DNA from: Streptomyces paludis | GTDB taxonomy: Bacteria > Actinomycetota > Actinomycetes > Streptomycetales > Streptomycetaceae | Direction: 5' to 3' | Assembly: GCF_003344965.1 (NCBI RefSeq) | Contig: NZ_CP031194.1 | Span: forward strand, 3,472,001 to 3,536,000 | Length of the DNA stretch: 64,000 bases | Shown here: piece after piece, positions 1 through 8,800 of the stretch | Layout of the letters: every line of letters starts with the position of its first letter | How positions within the stretch are numbered: the first letter of the stretch is position 1 | Translations under genes and position numbers: made by a program | Notes under the pieces: generated by a model | What the model saw: the letters and a program-made list of their open reading frames with translations, nothing else | Database searches by the model: none | Told to the model about the DNA's origin: nothing

Positions 1-226
1 ACAGTCACGTTTCGAAGGTAGTGGCGCGGCCCACACCGGTCGTCAGACCAGGCGGTTGTATCCGTGTCAGCCTCCAGATGTAGGGACCCGTAAGGGCCTC
101 GTAAGGGATGGGTACGCCGAGTCGGCCGTCAGCACGACCCCGACGGCGCCCCGACGAGCCCCGCCCGGGCCTCAACCAACCGGACAGAGCGAACACATTA
201 CCCAAAAGCCTTGAAACGGAGCCCAC

Positions 227-293
227 TTGTCCACAGATCCGGCAATCAGCCTGTGGATAAACCGAGTTGGCTGTGGATCAAACATGTGGAACG
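227..293. promoter_or_regulatory. DnaA-box cluster upstream of the RNA 2'-phosphotransferase gene
   Basis: Four DnaA-box-like 9-mers lie within 67 bases. TTGTCCACA is at 227-235, TGTGGATAA at 252-260 (complement of TTATCCACA), TGTGGATCA at 272-280, and TGTGGAACG at 285-293 as a weak match. The first two fit the Streptomyces consensus (preferring TTGTCCACA/TTATCCACA) exactly. The remaining upstream sequence (1-226) holds no convincing gene: the one open frame there, on the minus strand, has AT-ending codons unlike this genome. The cluster may titrate DnaA or regulate the downstream gene. The boxes are seen; the function is inferred. Confidence 0.6.
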
Positions 294-347
294 GCACGGG
301 ATCGAAAAGAAGTAGCGGCCCGGAGACCCGACCGGCACGCTGATCCA

Positions 348-902
348 ATGACCGGAAAACCAGAGGAAAGACGGGCCGTCAAGGTATCGAAGTACCTCGC
401 CAAGCATCTGCGCCACCAGCCCGAACGTCTCGGCATCACCCTCGACGAGAATGGCTGGGTGGCGATCGACACCCTCCTCCGTGCCACCGCCGCGCACGGC
501 TTCGGGCTGACCCGTGCCGAACTCGACCATGTGGTGACCATCAACGACAAACAGCGCTTCACCATCGACGGCGACCGGATCCGCGCCGCCCAGGGCCATA
601 CCGTCGCGGTGGATCTGGACCTGCCCCTCGCGACACCGCCCGCGTACCTCTACCACGGGACCGTGGCCCGCAACCTGGACGCCATCCGCGCCGAGGGGCT
701 CCGCCCCATGCGCCGCCACCACGTCCATCTCTCCGCCGACCGCGAGACCGCCACCCGCGTCGGCGCCCGCCGCGGCCGGCCCGTCGTCCTTCCGGTGGAC
801 GCGGCGGCGATGCACGGGGCCGGGCTGGTCTTCCGGGTCAGCGCGAACGGCGTCTGGCTCACCGACTCCGTACCCACGCGGTACATCCGCTTCCGCGGCT
901 GA
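348..902 (+). CDS. kptA: RNA 2'-phosphotransferase (Tpt1/KptA family)
   Basis: Members of this family transfer an internal RNA 2'-phosphate to NAD+, giving ADP-ribose 1'',2''-cyclic phosphate. Eukaryotes use the enzyme in tRNA splicing; the bacterial substrate is unknown. The 184-residue protein has the family's N-terminal winged-helix signature (SKYLAKHLRHQPE, about residues 14-26), then RAAQGH, LYHGT, and HVHLS motifs that line the NAD and RNA pockets in known structures. The ATG at 348 is chosen because the family begins just before the KVSKYL motif. An in-frame start at 267 would add 27 atypical residues and run back into the DnaA-box cluster. Confidence 0.9.
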   Translation: MTGKPEERRAVKVSKYLAKHLRHQPERLGITLDENGWVAIDTLLRATAAHGFGLTRAELDHVVTINDKQRFTIDGDRIRAAQGHTVAVDLDLPLATPPAYLYHGTVARNLDAIRAEGLRPMRRHHVHLSADRETATRVGARRGRPVVLPVDAAAMHGAGLVFRVSANGVWLTDSVPTRYIRFRG

Positions 903-920
903 CCCCGGCGCGACAGTCCG

Positions 921-960
921 GGCCGGTACGGGCCGGTACGGGCCGGCACGGGCCGGCACG
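921..960. repeat. 10-bp tandem repeat, four copies
   Basis: Four head-to-tail copies of GGCCGGYACG (two with T, two with C at the seventh base) follow the stop codon of the upstream gene. The spacer is otherwise short and shows no hairpin with a T-run. Its role is unknown. Confidence 0.8.
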
Positions 961-1015
961 GGCGCGCGGTACGTACCGTACGGCCGCCGCTCGGGCCGCA
1001 CGTAGGCTCGTGGGC

Positions 1016-1918
1016 ATGACCCTGCGCCTGAGCACCGTGATCCTGCCCATCGACCGCTGGCACGAAGGTGGCCGTGAGCGCTGGCAACGTGCCGAGGAGC
1101 TGGGTTTCCACGCCGCGTACACCTACGACCACCTCTCCTGGCGCACCTTCCGCGACGGCCCCTGGTTCGGCGCGCTGCCCACCCTCACCGCCGCCGCGAC
1201 CGCCACGGAGCGCATCCGCCTGGGCACCCTCGTGACCTCCCCCAACTTCCGGCACCCGGTGCCGCTGGCCAAGGAGCTGATGTCCCTGGACGACATCTCC
1301 GGCGGACGGTTCACCCTGGGCATCGGCGCCGGCGGCAACGGCTTCGACGCCACCGCCCTCGGCCAGGAGGCGTGGACACCGCGCGAGCGGGCGGACCGGT
1401 TCGGTGAGTTCCTCGCCCTCCTCGACCGGCTGCTCACCGAGGACTCGGTGAGCAGCACCGGCACCCACTACTCCGCCGAGGAGGCCCGCAACCTGCCCGG
1501 CTGCGTCCAGCGCCCCCGGCTGCCCTTCGCCGTCGCCGCCACCGGCCCGCGCGGGCTGAAGCTGGCCGCGCGCCACGGCCAGGCGTGGGTGACGACCGGC
1601 GACCCGAAGCTGTTCGAGGAGGGCACCCCCGAGCAGTCGGCCGAGGCCATCCGGGGACAGATCGACCGGCTCGGCAAGGCGTGCGTGGAGAGCGGCCGGG
1701 AGATCGCGGAACTCGACAGGATCCTGCTCACCGGCTTCACCCCGGACCGCGGCCGCCCGCTGGAATCGGTCGGCGCCTTCGTGGACTTCGCCGGCCGGCA
1801 CAGGGACCTCGGCATCACGGAGATCGTCATCCACTGGCCGATCCCCGACTCCGACTTCGCCGCCGATCAGGCCGTCTTCGAGAAGATCGTCACGGAGGCC
1901 CCCGCCCAGCTCCGGTGA
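1016..1918 (+). CDS. LLM-class flavin/F420-dependent oxidoreductase
   Basis: About 300 residues with the bacterial luciferase-like TIM-barrel pattern. Visible blocks are an N-terminal strand (LRLSTVILPI), ERWQRAEELGF, a YDHLSWR segment, TERIRLGTLVTSPNFRHPVPLAKELMSLD in pieces, and SGGRFTLGIGAGGNG, the usual cofactor-phosphate loop. Such enzymes use FMN or F420 for hydride transfer; the substrate cannot be read from sequence. The ATG at 1016 is preferred, with GTG at 1010 in frame as an alternative. Neither has a clear Shine-Dalgarno, so a leaderless transcript is possible. It appears to be a stand-alone gene. Confidence 0.85.
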   Translation: MTLRLSTVILPIDRWHEGGRERWQRAEELGFHAAYTYDHLSWRTFRDGPWFGALPTLTAAATATERIRLGTLVTSPNFRHPVPLAKELMSLDDISGGRFTLGIGAGGNGFDATALGQEAWTPRERADRFGEFLALLDRLLTEDSVSSTGTHYSAEEARNLPGCVQRPRLPFAVAATGPRGLKLAARHGQAWVTTGDPKLFEEGTPEQSAEAIRGQIDRLGKACVESGREIAELDRILLTGFTPDRGRPLESVGAFVDFAGRHRDLGITEIVIHWPIPDSDFAADQAVFEKIVTEAPAQLR

Positions 1919-1940
1919 ACCGCCGCCGATGAGCCGCCGC

Positions 1941-2026
1941 CGGATGCGGCATCGGCGGGCGCTGACGGGACGCCGGATGCGGGATCGGCAGATGGCAGAT
2001 GCGGGATCGGCGGATGCGGGATCGGC
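1941..2026. repeat. Degenerate direct repeats of a 16-bp unit
   Basis: Four copies of a unit close to GGATGCGGGATCGGC begin near 1941, 1974, 1997 and 2011. The first has GCGGC in place of GCGGG. They fill the spacer between two unrelated genes on the same strand. No protein start or stem-loop explains them. Confidence 0.7.
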
Positions 2027-2109
2027 TGATCGCACGCAAGGTGGTCCGAGGGGGGAGCCCATCGGCGCGGGCTCGCGGCCCGTCGCAGACCACAGCTTGG
2101 AGACGCGAG

Positions 2110-2904
2110 ATGCCTGAGGTCACCACCCCGTACGAGCCCGGCACGCCCTGCTGGGTCGATCTGATGGTCCCCGACCAGCAGGCCGCCCTGGACTTCTACC
2201 GGGACCTGTTCGGCTGGCAGGGCGAGATCGGCCCCGAGGAGTTCGGTGGCTACTCGATGTGCACCCTGAGGGGCAAGCCCGTCGCCGGGATCATGAAGGC
2301 GATGGCCCCCGAGGGCGCCGAGCCCGCGCCGCCACCCCACTGGAGTACGTACTTCTCCAGCGCGGACGCGGACGCCACCCAGAGCGCGATCAGCGCGAAC
2401 GGCGGCTCGGTGATCTCCCCGACCATGGATGTCGGCACGATCGGCCGCATGCTGATCGCCACGGACCCCCAGGGCGCGTTCTTCGGGGTGTGGCAGCCGC
2501 TGGACTTCCCCGGCGCCCAGATCGTCAACGAGCCGGGCGCGCTGGTCTGGAACCAGCTCAGCACCTCCGACCCTGAGGCCGCCGGGACCTTCTACCGCGC
2601 CGCGCTGGGCCTGGAGGCCGGACCGATGCCCGGCATGCCGGGATTCACCGGCTTCCAGGTCAAGGGACGTACGGTCGGCAGCCTCCAGGGCATGGAGAAC
2701 CTGCCCGAGGGCGTCCCGCCGCACTGGCTCGTCAGCTTCGCCGTGGACGACACGGACAGCACGGTCGACGCGCTCGTCCGGGCCGGCGGGACGCTGCTGG
2801 TGCCGCCCTTCGACATCGAGAAGGTCGGCAGGCTGGCCATCGTCCAGGACCCCCAGGGCGCGACCTTCTCGATGGTCGCCCTCCTCGGCACACCGGAGTC
2901 CTGA
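2110..2904 (+). CDS. VOC family protein with two glyoxalase-like domains
   Basis: A 264-residue protein made of two vicinal-oxygen-chelate modules. The first begins near GTPCWVDLMVPDQQAALDFY and the second near GALVWNQLSTSDPEAAGTFY; each ends in a DPQGA(F/T)F segment, which is typical of the beta-alpha-beta-beta-beta fold. The duplication suggests a pseudo-dimer. Homologues are annotated as hydrolases or glyoxalase/bleomycin-resistance-like proteins, but the substrate is not known. The ATG at 2110 is chosen because GGAG lies just upstream and the family starts at this point. Longer in-frame starts would translate the repeat spacer. Confidence 0.85.
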   Translation: MPEVTTPYEPGTPCWVDLMVPDQQAALDFYRDLFGWQGEIGPEEFGGYSMCTLRGKPVAGIMKAMAPEGAEPAPPPHWSTYFSSADADATQSAISANGGSVISPTMDVGTIGRMLIATDPQGAFFGVWQPLDFPGAQIVNEPGALVWNQLSTSDPEAAGTFYRAALGLEAGPMPGMPGFTGFQVKGRTVGSLQGMENLPEGVPPHWLVSFAVDDTDSTVDALVRAGGTLLVPPFDIEKVGRLAIVQDPQGATFSMVALLGTPES

Positions 2905-2910
2905 GCCGGT

Positions 2911-2950
2911 CCGAGCCACTCCGAGCCGGGCCGAGCCACTCCGAGCCGGG
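2911..2950. repeat. 20-bp tandem repeat, two full copies
   Basis: Two consecutive copies of CCGAGCCACTCCGAGCCGGG lie just after a stop codon, flanked by partial CCGAGCC units on both sides. This is the third repeat-filled spacer in the first 3 kb. No stable T-tailed hairpin is visible. Confidence 0.75.
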
Positions 2951-3094
2951 CCGAGCCCGCCTGAGAGCGCGCCCGAGCCGTCCGAACCCGTCCGAAGCCC
3001 TCGCGCGGTGGGCGCCGGGAGCACCGCACCCGACGCCCACTCAGATGTGCGCCCCTCCGCACGCCCGTGCGGATCCGTGCGCGAGAATGATCCC

Positions 3095-3994
3095 GTGACC
3101 CTGCCCCGTGGATCTCAGACCCCGCCCGACGACTCCCCGCTCCCCGCCCGGCCGCGGCTGATCGCCACCGATCTGGACGGCACCCTGCTGCACGACGGCA
3201 AATACGTCTCGGAGCGTACGGTCAAGGCGCTCGCCGCCGCCGAGGAGGCCGGGATCGAGGTCTTCTTCGTCACCGGCCGGCCGGCCCGCTGGATGGACGT
3301 CGTCAGCGACCACGTACACGGTCACGGCATGGCGATCTGCGCCAACGGCGCGGCGGTGGTCGATCTGCACGCCGGCGGCAAGCTGCTCAGGAGCCGCCCG
3401 CTGGACCGTACGGTGGCGCTGGACGTCGTACGGGCGCTGCGCGACGCCGCGCCGGGGACGACCTTCGCGGTGGAGACGACCACCGGCATCCACTACGAGC
3501 CGCGGTACCCGCGCTTCGCCGACGACCCGGCCGTGAGTCTGGGCACCGCCGAGCACCTGCTGAGCGAAAGCGGCCCGGCGCAGGCTCCCCCGGCCTCGGC
3601 CCTCGCGGACACCGTCCCGGTGCTGAAACTGCTCGCGCACCACACCGACCTCACCCCCGACGGCTTCCTCGCCCTGGCCCGTACGGCGGCGGGCGACCGC
3701 GCCAACATCACCCGCTCCAGCCCGTCCGCGCTGCTGGAGATCAGCGGCCCGGGCGTCAGCAAGGCCAGCACGCTCGCCCTCTGCTGCGCCGAGCGCGGCA
3801 TCTCCTCCGACGAGGTCGTCGCCTTCGGTGACATGCCGAACGATCTGGAGATGCTGACCTGGGCCGGCAGCTCCTACGCCATGGGCAACGCGCACCCGGA
3901 CGTACTGGCCGCCGCCTCCGGCCGTACGGTCACCAACAACGAGGACGGCGTGGCGGTCATCATCGAGGAGATCCTGGCGCGGCGGCAGCCGTGA
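3095..3994 (+). CDS. Cof-type HAD-superfamily hydrolase
   Basis: A 299-residue Cof/IIB-type phosphatase. Motif I is DLDGTLL near residue 20, motif II is the VTGRP segment, and motif III/IV is VSKASTL followed by AFGDMPNDLEML, which supplies the Mg-binding aspartates. The long insert between motifs II and III is the type IIB cap. Known relatives dephosphorylate sugar phosphates or FMN/PLP; the substrate here cannot be assigned. The GTG at 3095 is preferred. Earlier in-frame starts add a Pro/Arg-rich stretch without homology. Spacing to the convergent sensor kinase gene is 33 bases. Confidence 0.88.
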   Translation: MTLPRGSQTPPDDSPLPARPRLIATDLDGTLLHDGKYVSERTVKALAAAEEAGIEVFFVTGRPARWMDVVSDHVHGHGMAICANGAAVVDLHAGGKLLRSRPLDRTVALDVVRALRDAAPGTTFAVETTTGIHYEPRYPRFADDPAVSLGTAEHLLSESGPAQAPPASALADTVPVLKLLAHHTDLTPDGFLALARTAAGDRANITRSSPSALLEISGPGVSKASTLALCCAERGISSDEVVAFGDMPNDLEMLTWAGSSYAMGNAHPDVLAAASGRTVTNNEDGVAVIIEEILARRQP

Positions 3995-4027
3995 CCAACC
4001 TGCCCTAACCACGGGAGCGCGGAAGTC

Positions 4028-5803
4028 TCACAGCGGGGCTTCCCAGATCACCGTCGTACCGCCGCCCGGCGCGAGCCCGCTCGCGCAGCTGCTCGACCCG
4101 CCCAGCGACTCCGCCCGCCGCAGCAGATTGCGCAGCCCGCTACGGCGGCCGCCCGCCGGGATACCCACCCCGTCGTCGGCGACCGACAGCCGCACCGCGC
4201 CCCGGCCGTCGGGCAGCCGTACGGTGACATCCACGACGACCTCGATCCGGGTGGCGCGCGCGTGCCGGAAGGCGTTCGAGAGGGCTTCCCGGAGCGCGGC
4301 GATCAGGTTCTTCCCGACGAGTTCCCCGACGGCGGCGTCGACCGGGCCGACAAAGCGGTGGCCCGGCCGGAAGCCCAGCGGCACCGCCGCCATGTTGATC
4401 TCCCGCAGGACCCGGGTGCGCAGCCCGGCCGGTGCCTCGGCCGAGCCCTGCTGGAGCGCGAAGATGGCCGTACGGATCTCCTGGATGGTCACGTCGAGGG
4501 CCTCGACCGCCTGGTCGATGCCCTGGTGGACCTCGGGCGCGACCGCGCCGCGGTGGGCGCTCTCCAGCATCAGCCCGGTCGCGAACAGCCGCTGGATGAC
4601 GAGATCGTGGAGATCGCGGGCGATCCGGTCGCGGTCCTCCAGGACGGCCAGCCGCTCGCGGTCGCGCTGTGCCTCGGCCATCATCAGCGCCAGCGCCGCC
4701 TGCGAGGCGAACTGGGTGGCGAGGGCCCGTTCCCGCGCGCCGAAGCGGCGCGCGCCGCGCAGCCGGGGCGTGATGAGCGCGCCGAGCACCCGGCCGTCCG
4801 TACGCAGCGGCAGCAGCATGCTCGGGCCGAACCCGGTGTCCGGCGGGGTCATCATCCGGGGGTCGGTGGGGGCGTCGTCGACGAAGACGGGTTCGCCGGC
4901 CAGGACGGTCGCGACGACGGGGCTGTCGGCCGGGATGACATCACCGGGTCTGGTGGTGGGATGGTCGGCCGAGACGGCCACGATCTCCAGCCCGCCCTCC
5001 GGGGTGCGCAGCATCACCACCCCGACCGCGGAATCCGCGAGTCTGCGGGCCTGTTCCGCGACGACGGAGAGCGCGTCGTCGGCATCGTCGCCGCCCCCGG
5101 AGAGCAGGGCGGTGGTGACGGCGACCGAGCCGTCGATCCACCGCTCGCGCTGCCGGGCGGCCTCGTACAGCCGGGCGTTGCCGATGGCGGTGCCGGCCTC
5201 GTTGGCCAGGACGCGCAGCATCCGCAGGTCGTGATCGCTGAACCCGTCAGGGTGGTCGCTGAACCCGTCCCGTTGATCGTCGCCCCCCTCCCGGCGCGCA
5301 CCCACGCCACGCTGGGACGGCTGCTTCTCCGTCAGATAGAAGTTGCCTACGGTCTCGCCCTGCACCTGGATGGGGACCCCGAGAAACGTGCGCATCGGCG
5401 GATGGCCCGGCGGGAATCCGACGGAGCGCGGGTCCGTGGTCAGATCCGCGAGCCGGATCGGGTCGGGATGCCGCATCAGGGCGCCGAGCAGCCCGCTGTG
5501 CCCGTCGGGCCGGCGCCCGATCCGCCGCGCCATGTCCTCCCCGGCCCCGTACGCGACGAAGTCGGCGAGGCGCTCGCCCGTCTCGTCGAGGAGGCCGATC
5601 GCGGCGTACCGGGCCCCGATGAGTTCGGCCGCGGTCCCGCAGATCCGGTCGAGTGTGGCGTGCAGCCCCAGCCCCGCGCCGGCTGAGCACATCGCTTCCA
5701 GCAGCTGCGGCACCCGAGCGGTGGCCTCGGCGGACAGGCCCTCCAGACTGCCGGCCGCGTGGGTGGCGGCTTCGAGGGGATCCATGGGCTCGGGCACTTT
5801 CAT
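4028..5803 (-). CDS. GAF-domain sensor histidine kinase (DevS/DosS-like)
   Basis: A 591-residue cytoplasmic kinase with no membrane span. Two GAF domains occupy roughly residues 45-195 and 215-365. They are followed by a HisKA_3 dimerisation motif (ARDLHDLVIQRLFATG; the histidine is the phospho-acceptor) and an HATPase_c domain with ALREALSNAFRHA, the DDGVGIP G1 box and a C-terminal GGTTV block. Tandem-GAF kinases of this kind include haem or redox sensors. It starts 20 bases after cydCD on the same strand, so it is probably the last gene of the cyd operon. No response regulator is adjacent. Whether either GAF domain binds haem is not visible. Confidence 0.88.
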   Translation of the reverse strand: MKVPEPMDPLEAATHAAGSLEGLSAEATARVPQLLEAMCSAGAGLGLHATLDRICGTAAELIGARYAAIGLLDETGERLADFVAYGAGEDMARRIGRRPDGHSGLLGALMRHPDPIRLADLTTDPRSVGFPPGHPPMRTFLGVPIQVQGETVGNFYLTEKQPSQRGVGARREGGDDQRDGFSDHPDGFSDHDLRMLRVLANEAGTAIGNARLYEAARQRERWIDGSVAVTTALLSGGGDDADDALSVVAEQARRLADSAVGVVMLRTPEGGLEIVAVSADHPTTRPGDVIPADSPVVATVLAGEPVFVDDAPTDPRMMTPPDTGFGPSMLLPLRTDGRVLGALITPRLRGARRFGARERALATQFASQAALALMMAEAQRDRERLAVLEDRDRIARDLHDLVIQRLFATGLMLESAHRGAVAPEVHQGIDQAVEALDVTIQEIRTAIFALQQGSAEAPAGLRTRVLREINMAAVPLGFRPGHRFVGPVDAAVGELVGKNLIAALREALSNAFRHARATRIEVVVDVTVRLPDGRGAVRLSVADDGVGIPAGGRRSGLRNLLRRAESLGGSSSCASGLAPGGGTTVIWEAPL

Positions 5804-5823
5804 ACCCAAGAGCCTAGTAAGTC

Positions 5824-8800
5824 CTATTTGACAGGGAAAGTCGACTTCTGGACGCCGAGCAGATCCCCGGCCCGTTCCCGCTCCAGCATCCGCCGCAGCG
5901 GCCCTTCCCCGGCGGCGAGTTCGGCGTACGGACCACGCTGTACGCAGCGGCCCCCGTCGAGCACGATCACCTCGTCGACCGTGTCGAGACCCCGCAGCCG
6001 GTGGGTGATGAGCAGCGTCGTCCGCCCCTCGGTCGCGGCCAGCAGATCGGCGGTCAGGGCGTCCGCCGTCGCCAGGTCCAGATGCTCGGCGGGCTCGTCC
6101 AGGATCAGTACGGGGAAGTCCGCGAGCAGCGCGCGGGCCAGCGCCAGACGCTGCCGCTGTCCCCCGGAGAGCCGGGCGCCGTGCTCGCCGACGAGGGTGT
6201 CGAGACCGGCGGGCAGCGCGTCCACCCAGTCGAGCAGCCGGGCCCGGCGCAGCGCGTCGCGCAGCGCGTCGTCGGACGCGTCCGTACGGGCGAGCCGCAG
6301 GTTCTCCCGTACGGAGCTGTCGAAGAGGTGCGCGTCCTGGGCGCAGAGCCCGACGAAGCGCCGGACCGTGTCCCCGTCGAGCGCGGCCAGCTCCGTACCG
6401 CCGAGGCGGCACTCGCCCTCACGCGCGTCCAGGAAGCGCAGCAGCACCTGGGCGAGCGTGCTCTTGCCCGCGCCCGAGGGGCCGACGACGGCGACGCGCT
6501 TCCCTTCGGTCAGCGTCAGATCGAGACCGCTGAGCGCGTCCCGCCGCTGCCCGGCGTAGCGCGCGGTCAGTCCGCGTACCTCCAGCGGGAACGGCGACAC
6601 GGGGGCGGCGGCGGGCTCCGCCGGCTCCTGTACGGGTACGGGGGCGTCCAGCACCTCGTGCACCCGCTCGGCGCCGCGCGCGGCCCGCCTGCGGTGGCGT
6701 ACGGCGAGGGGCAGCCCGGCGACGGCCTCGAACGCGGCGAGCGGCGTCAGGACGATCACGGCCAGCTCGACGCCGGCCAGCCGCCCGTCACCAACGGCGG
6801 GGATCGCGACGAACGCGGCGACGGCCACGGTCAGTCCGCAGATCAGGGCCGAGAGGCCGCTGCCGAGCGCGTTGCCGCTCGCACCGCGCGACGCGATGGC
6901 CGTGAGCGCGCCGTCGGCCCGCCGTACCTGCTCCAGCCGGCCCTTCAGCGCACCCGCGACGGTCAGCTCGGCCATACCGGCGAGCAGATCGGTGACCCGG
7001 GTCGCGAGCAGCCCGCGCGCCGGGGCCAGCCGCCCCTCACCGCGGCGAGTGACCGCCGCGCTCAGCAGCGGTACGCCCACCCCGGCGGCGAGCAGCCCGG
7101 CGGCCAGGACGGCGCCCGCCTCCGGCAGCAGCCACGCGGTGAATCCGACGGTGCCCGCGCCGACGAGCAGGGCGCTGCCGACGGGCAGCAGCCACCGGAG
7201 CCAGTAGTCCTGAAGCTCGTCCACATCCGCGACCAGCCGGGACAGCAGATCCCCGCGACGCGTCTCGCGCAGTCCGGCGGGGGCGACACGCTCCAGCCGC
7301 CGGTACACGGAGACCCGGAGGTCCGCGAGCATCCTGAGCACGGCGTCGTGGGAGACGACGCGCTCGGCGTAGCGGAAGACGGCCCGGCCGATGCCGAAGG
7401 CACGGGTCGCCGTCACCGCGATCATCAGATAGAGCACGGGCGGCTGCTCCGACGCGCGCGAGATGAGCCAGCCGGACACCGCCATGAGCCCGACGGCGGA
7501 GCCCAGGGCGCAGCTTCCGAGGAGCAGGGCGAGCAGGAAGCGCCCGCGCAGCGCCCCGGCGGCGGCCCGCATCCGCGCGAGGGGTTTCCCGGACGCCGCG
7601 AACCCGTCGTACGTACCGGAGCCGTCGTACGCATCGAACCCGTCGTACGCGCCGGAGCCGGCGGGCCGCGGGACGTCCTCCTCGGCGTCCCCGGCGGCGC
7701 TCCCGATGATGTCCTCCACGGCGTCCCACGCGTCCGGCTCCCGCGCGCCGGACGCCAAGGGCGTCGGCAGCCCGTCGCCGGTCTCCCGTGCCGTCCGTAC
7801 GGTCCGGGCCGGCAGCTCCACCACCCTGTCCGCCACCGCGAGCAGCGCCGGCCGGTGGACGACGAGCAGGACCGTACGGCCGACCGCCAGCCGGCGTACG
7901 GCCTCGACGATGCCCTCCTCCGTCTCCCCGTCCAGCGCGGCCGTGGGTTCGTCGAGAAGCAGCAGCGGGCGGTCCGCGAGGAAGGCGCGGGCCAGCGCGA
8001 GCCGCTGGCGCTGACCGGCCGAGAGCCCGGCCCCGTCCTCGCCGAGCGGGGTGTCGAGGCCCCGGGGGAGCGCGGCCACGAAGTCGGCCGCGCCCGCGTC
8101 GCGCAGCGCGTCCCACACCGCCGCCGCCTCGGCGTCCGGCCTGGCCAGCCGGACGTTCTCCGCGATGGTCCCGGCGAAGAGATGGGGGCGCTGCGGGACC
8201 CAGGCGATCCGCTCGTGCCAGCGGTCCGGGTCGAGGGAGGCCAGCTCGCGGCCGTCCACCCGTACCCGGCCCTCGTCGGGCACGGCGAACCCGAGCAGCA
8301 CCTGGAGCAGCGTGGACTTGCCCACGCCGCTCGGGCCGACCAGGGCGACCGTCTCGCCCGGCTCGACCGTCAGGGAGGCGTTGTCGAGCGAGGGCTCCGT
8401 ACGGCCCTGGTGGCGGACCGTCACCCCGGTCAGCTCCAGCCTCGGCGCGCCGGGCACCGCGCTCGTACCGCGCGCCGGAGGAGCGGTCTCCAGGACCGTG
8501 AAGATCTCCTCGGCGGCGGCAAGCCCCTCGGCCGCCGCGTGGTACTGGGCGCCGACCTGCCGGATCGGCAGATACGCCTCGGGCGCGAGAACGAGCACCA
8601 CCAGGCCGGTGTACAGATCCAGTTCTCCGTGGACGAGCCGCATCCCGATACCGACCGCGACCAGCGCCACCGACAGCGTCGAGAGCAGCTCCAGCGCGAA
8701 GGACGACAGGAAGGCGATCCGCAGTGTCCGCAGCGTGGCCCGCCGGTACTGCGTGGTGATCGTACGGATCGACTCGGCCTGTGCCTTGGCCCGGCCGAAG

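Noticed and set aside
5..226. 73-codon minus-strand frame at the left edge
   Set aside because: Several AT-ending codons, no homology, and it starts next to the DnaA boxes. Not convincing as a gene.
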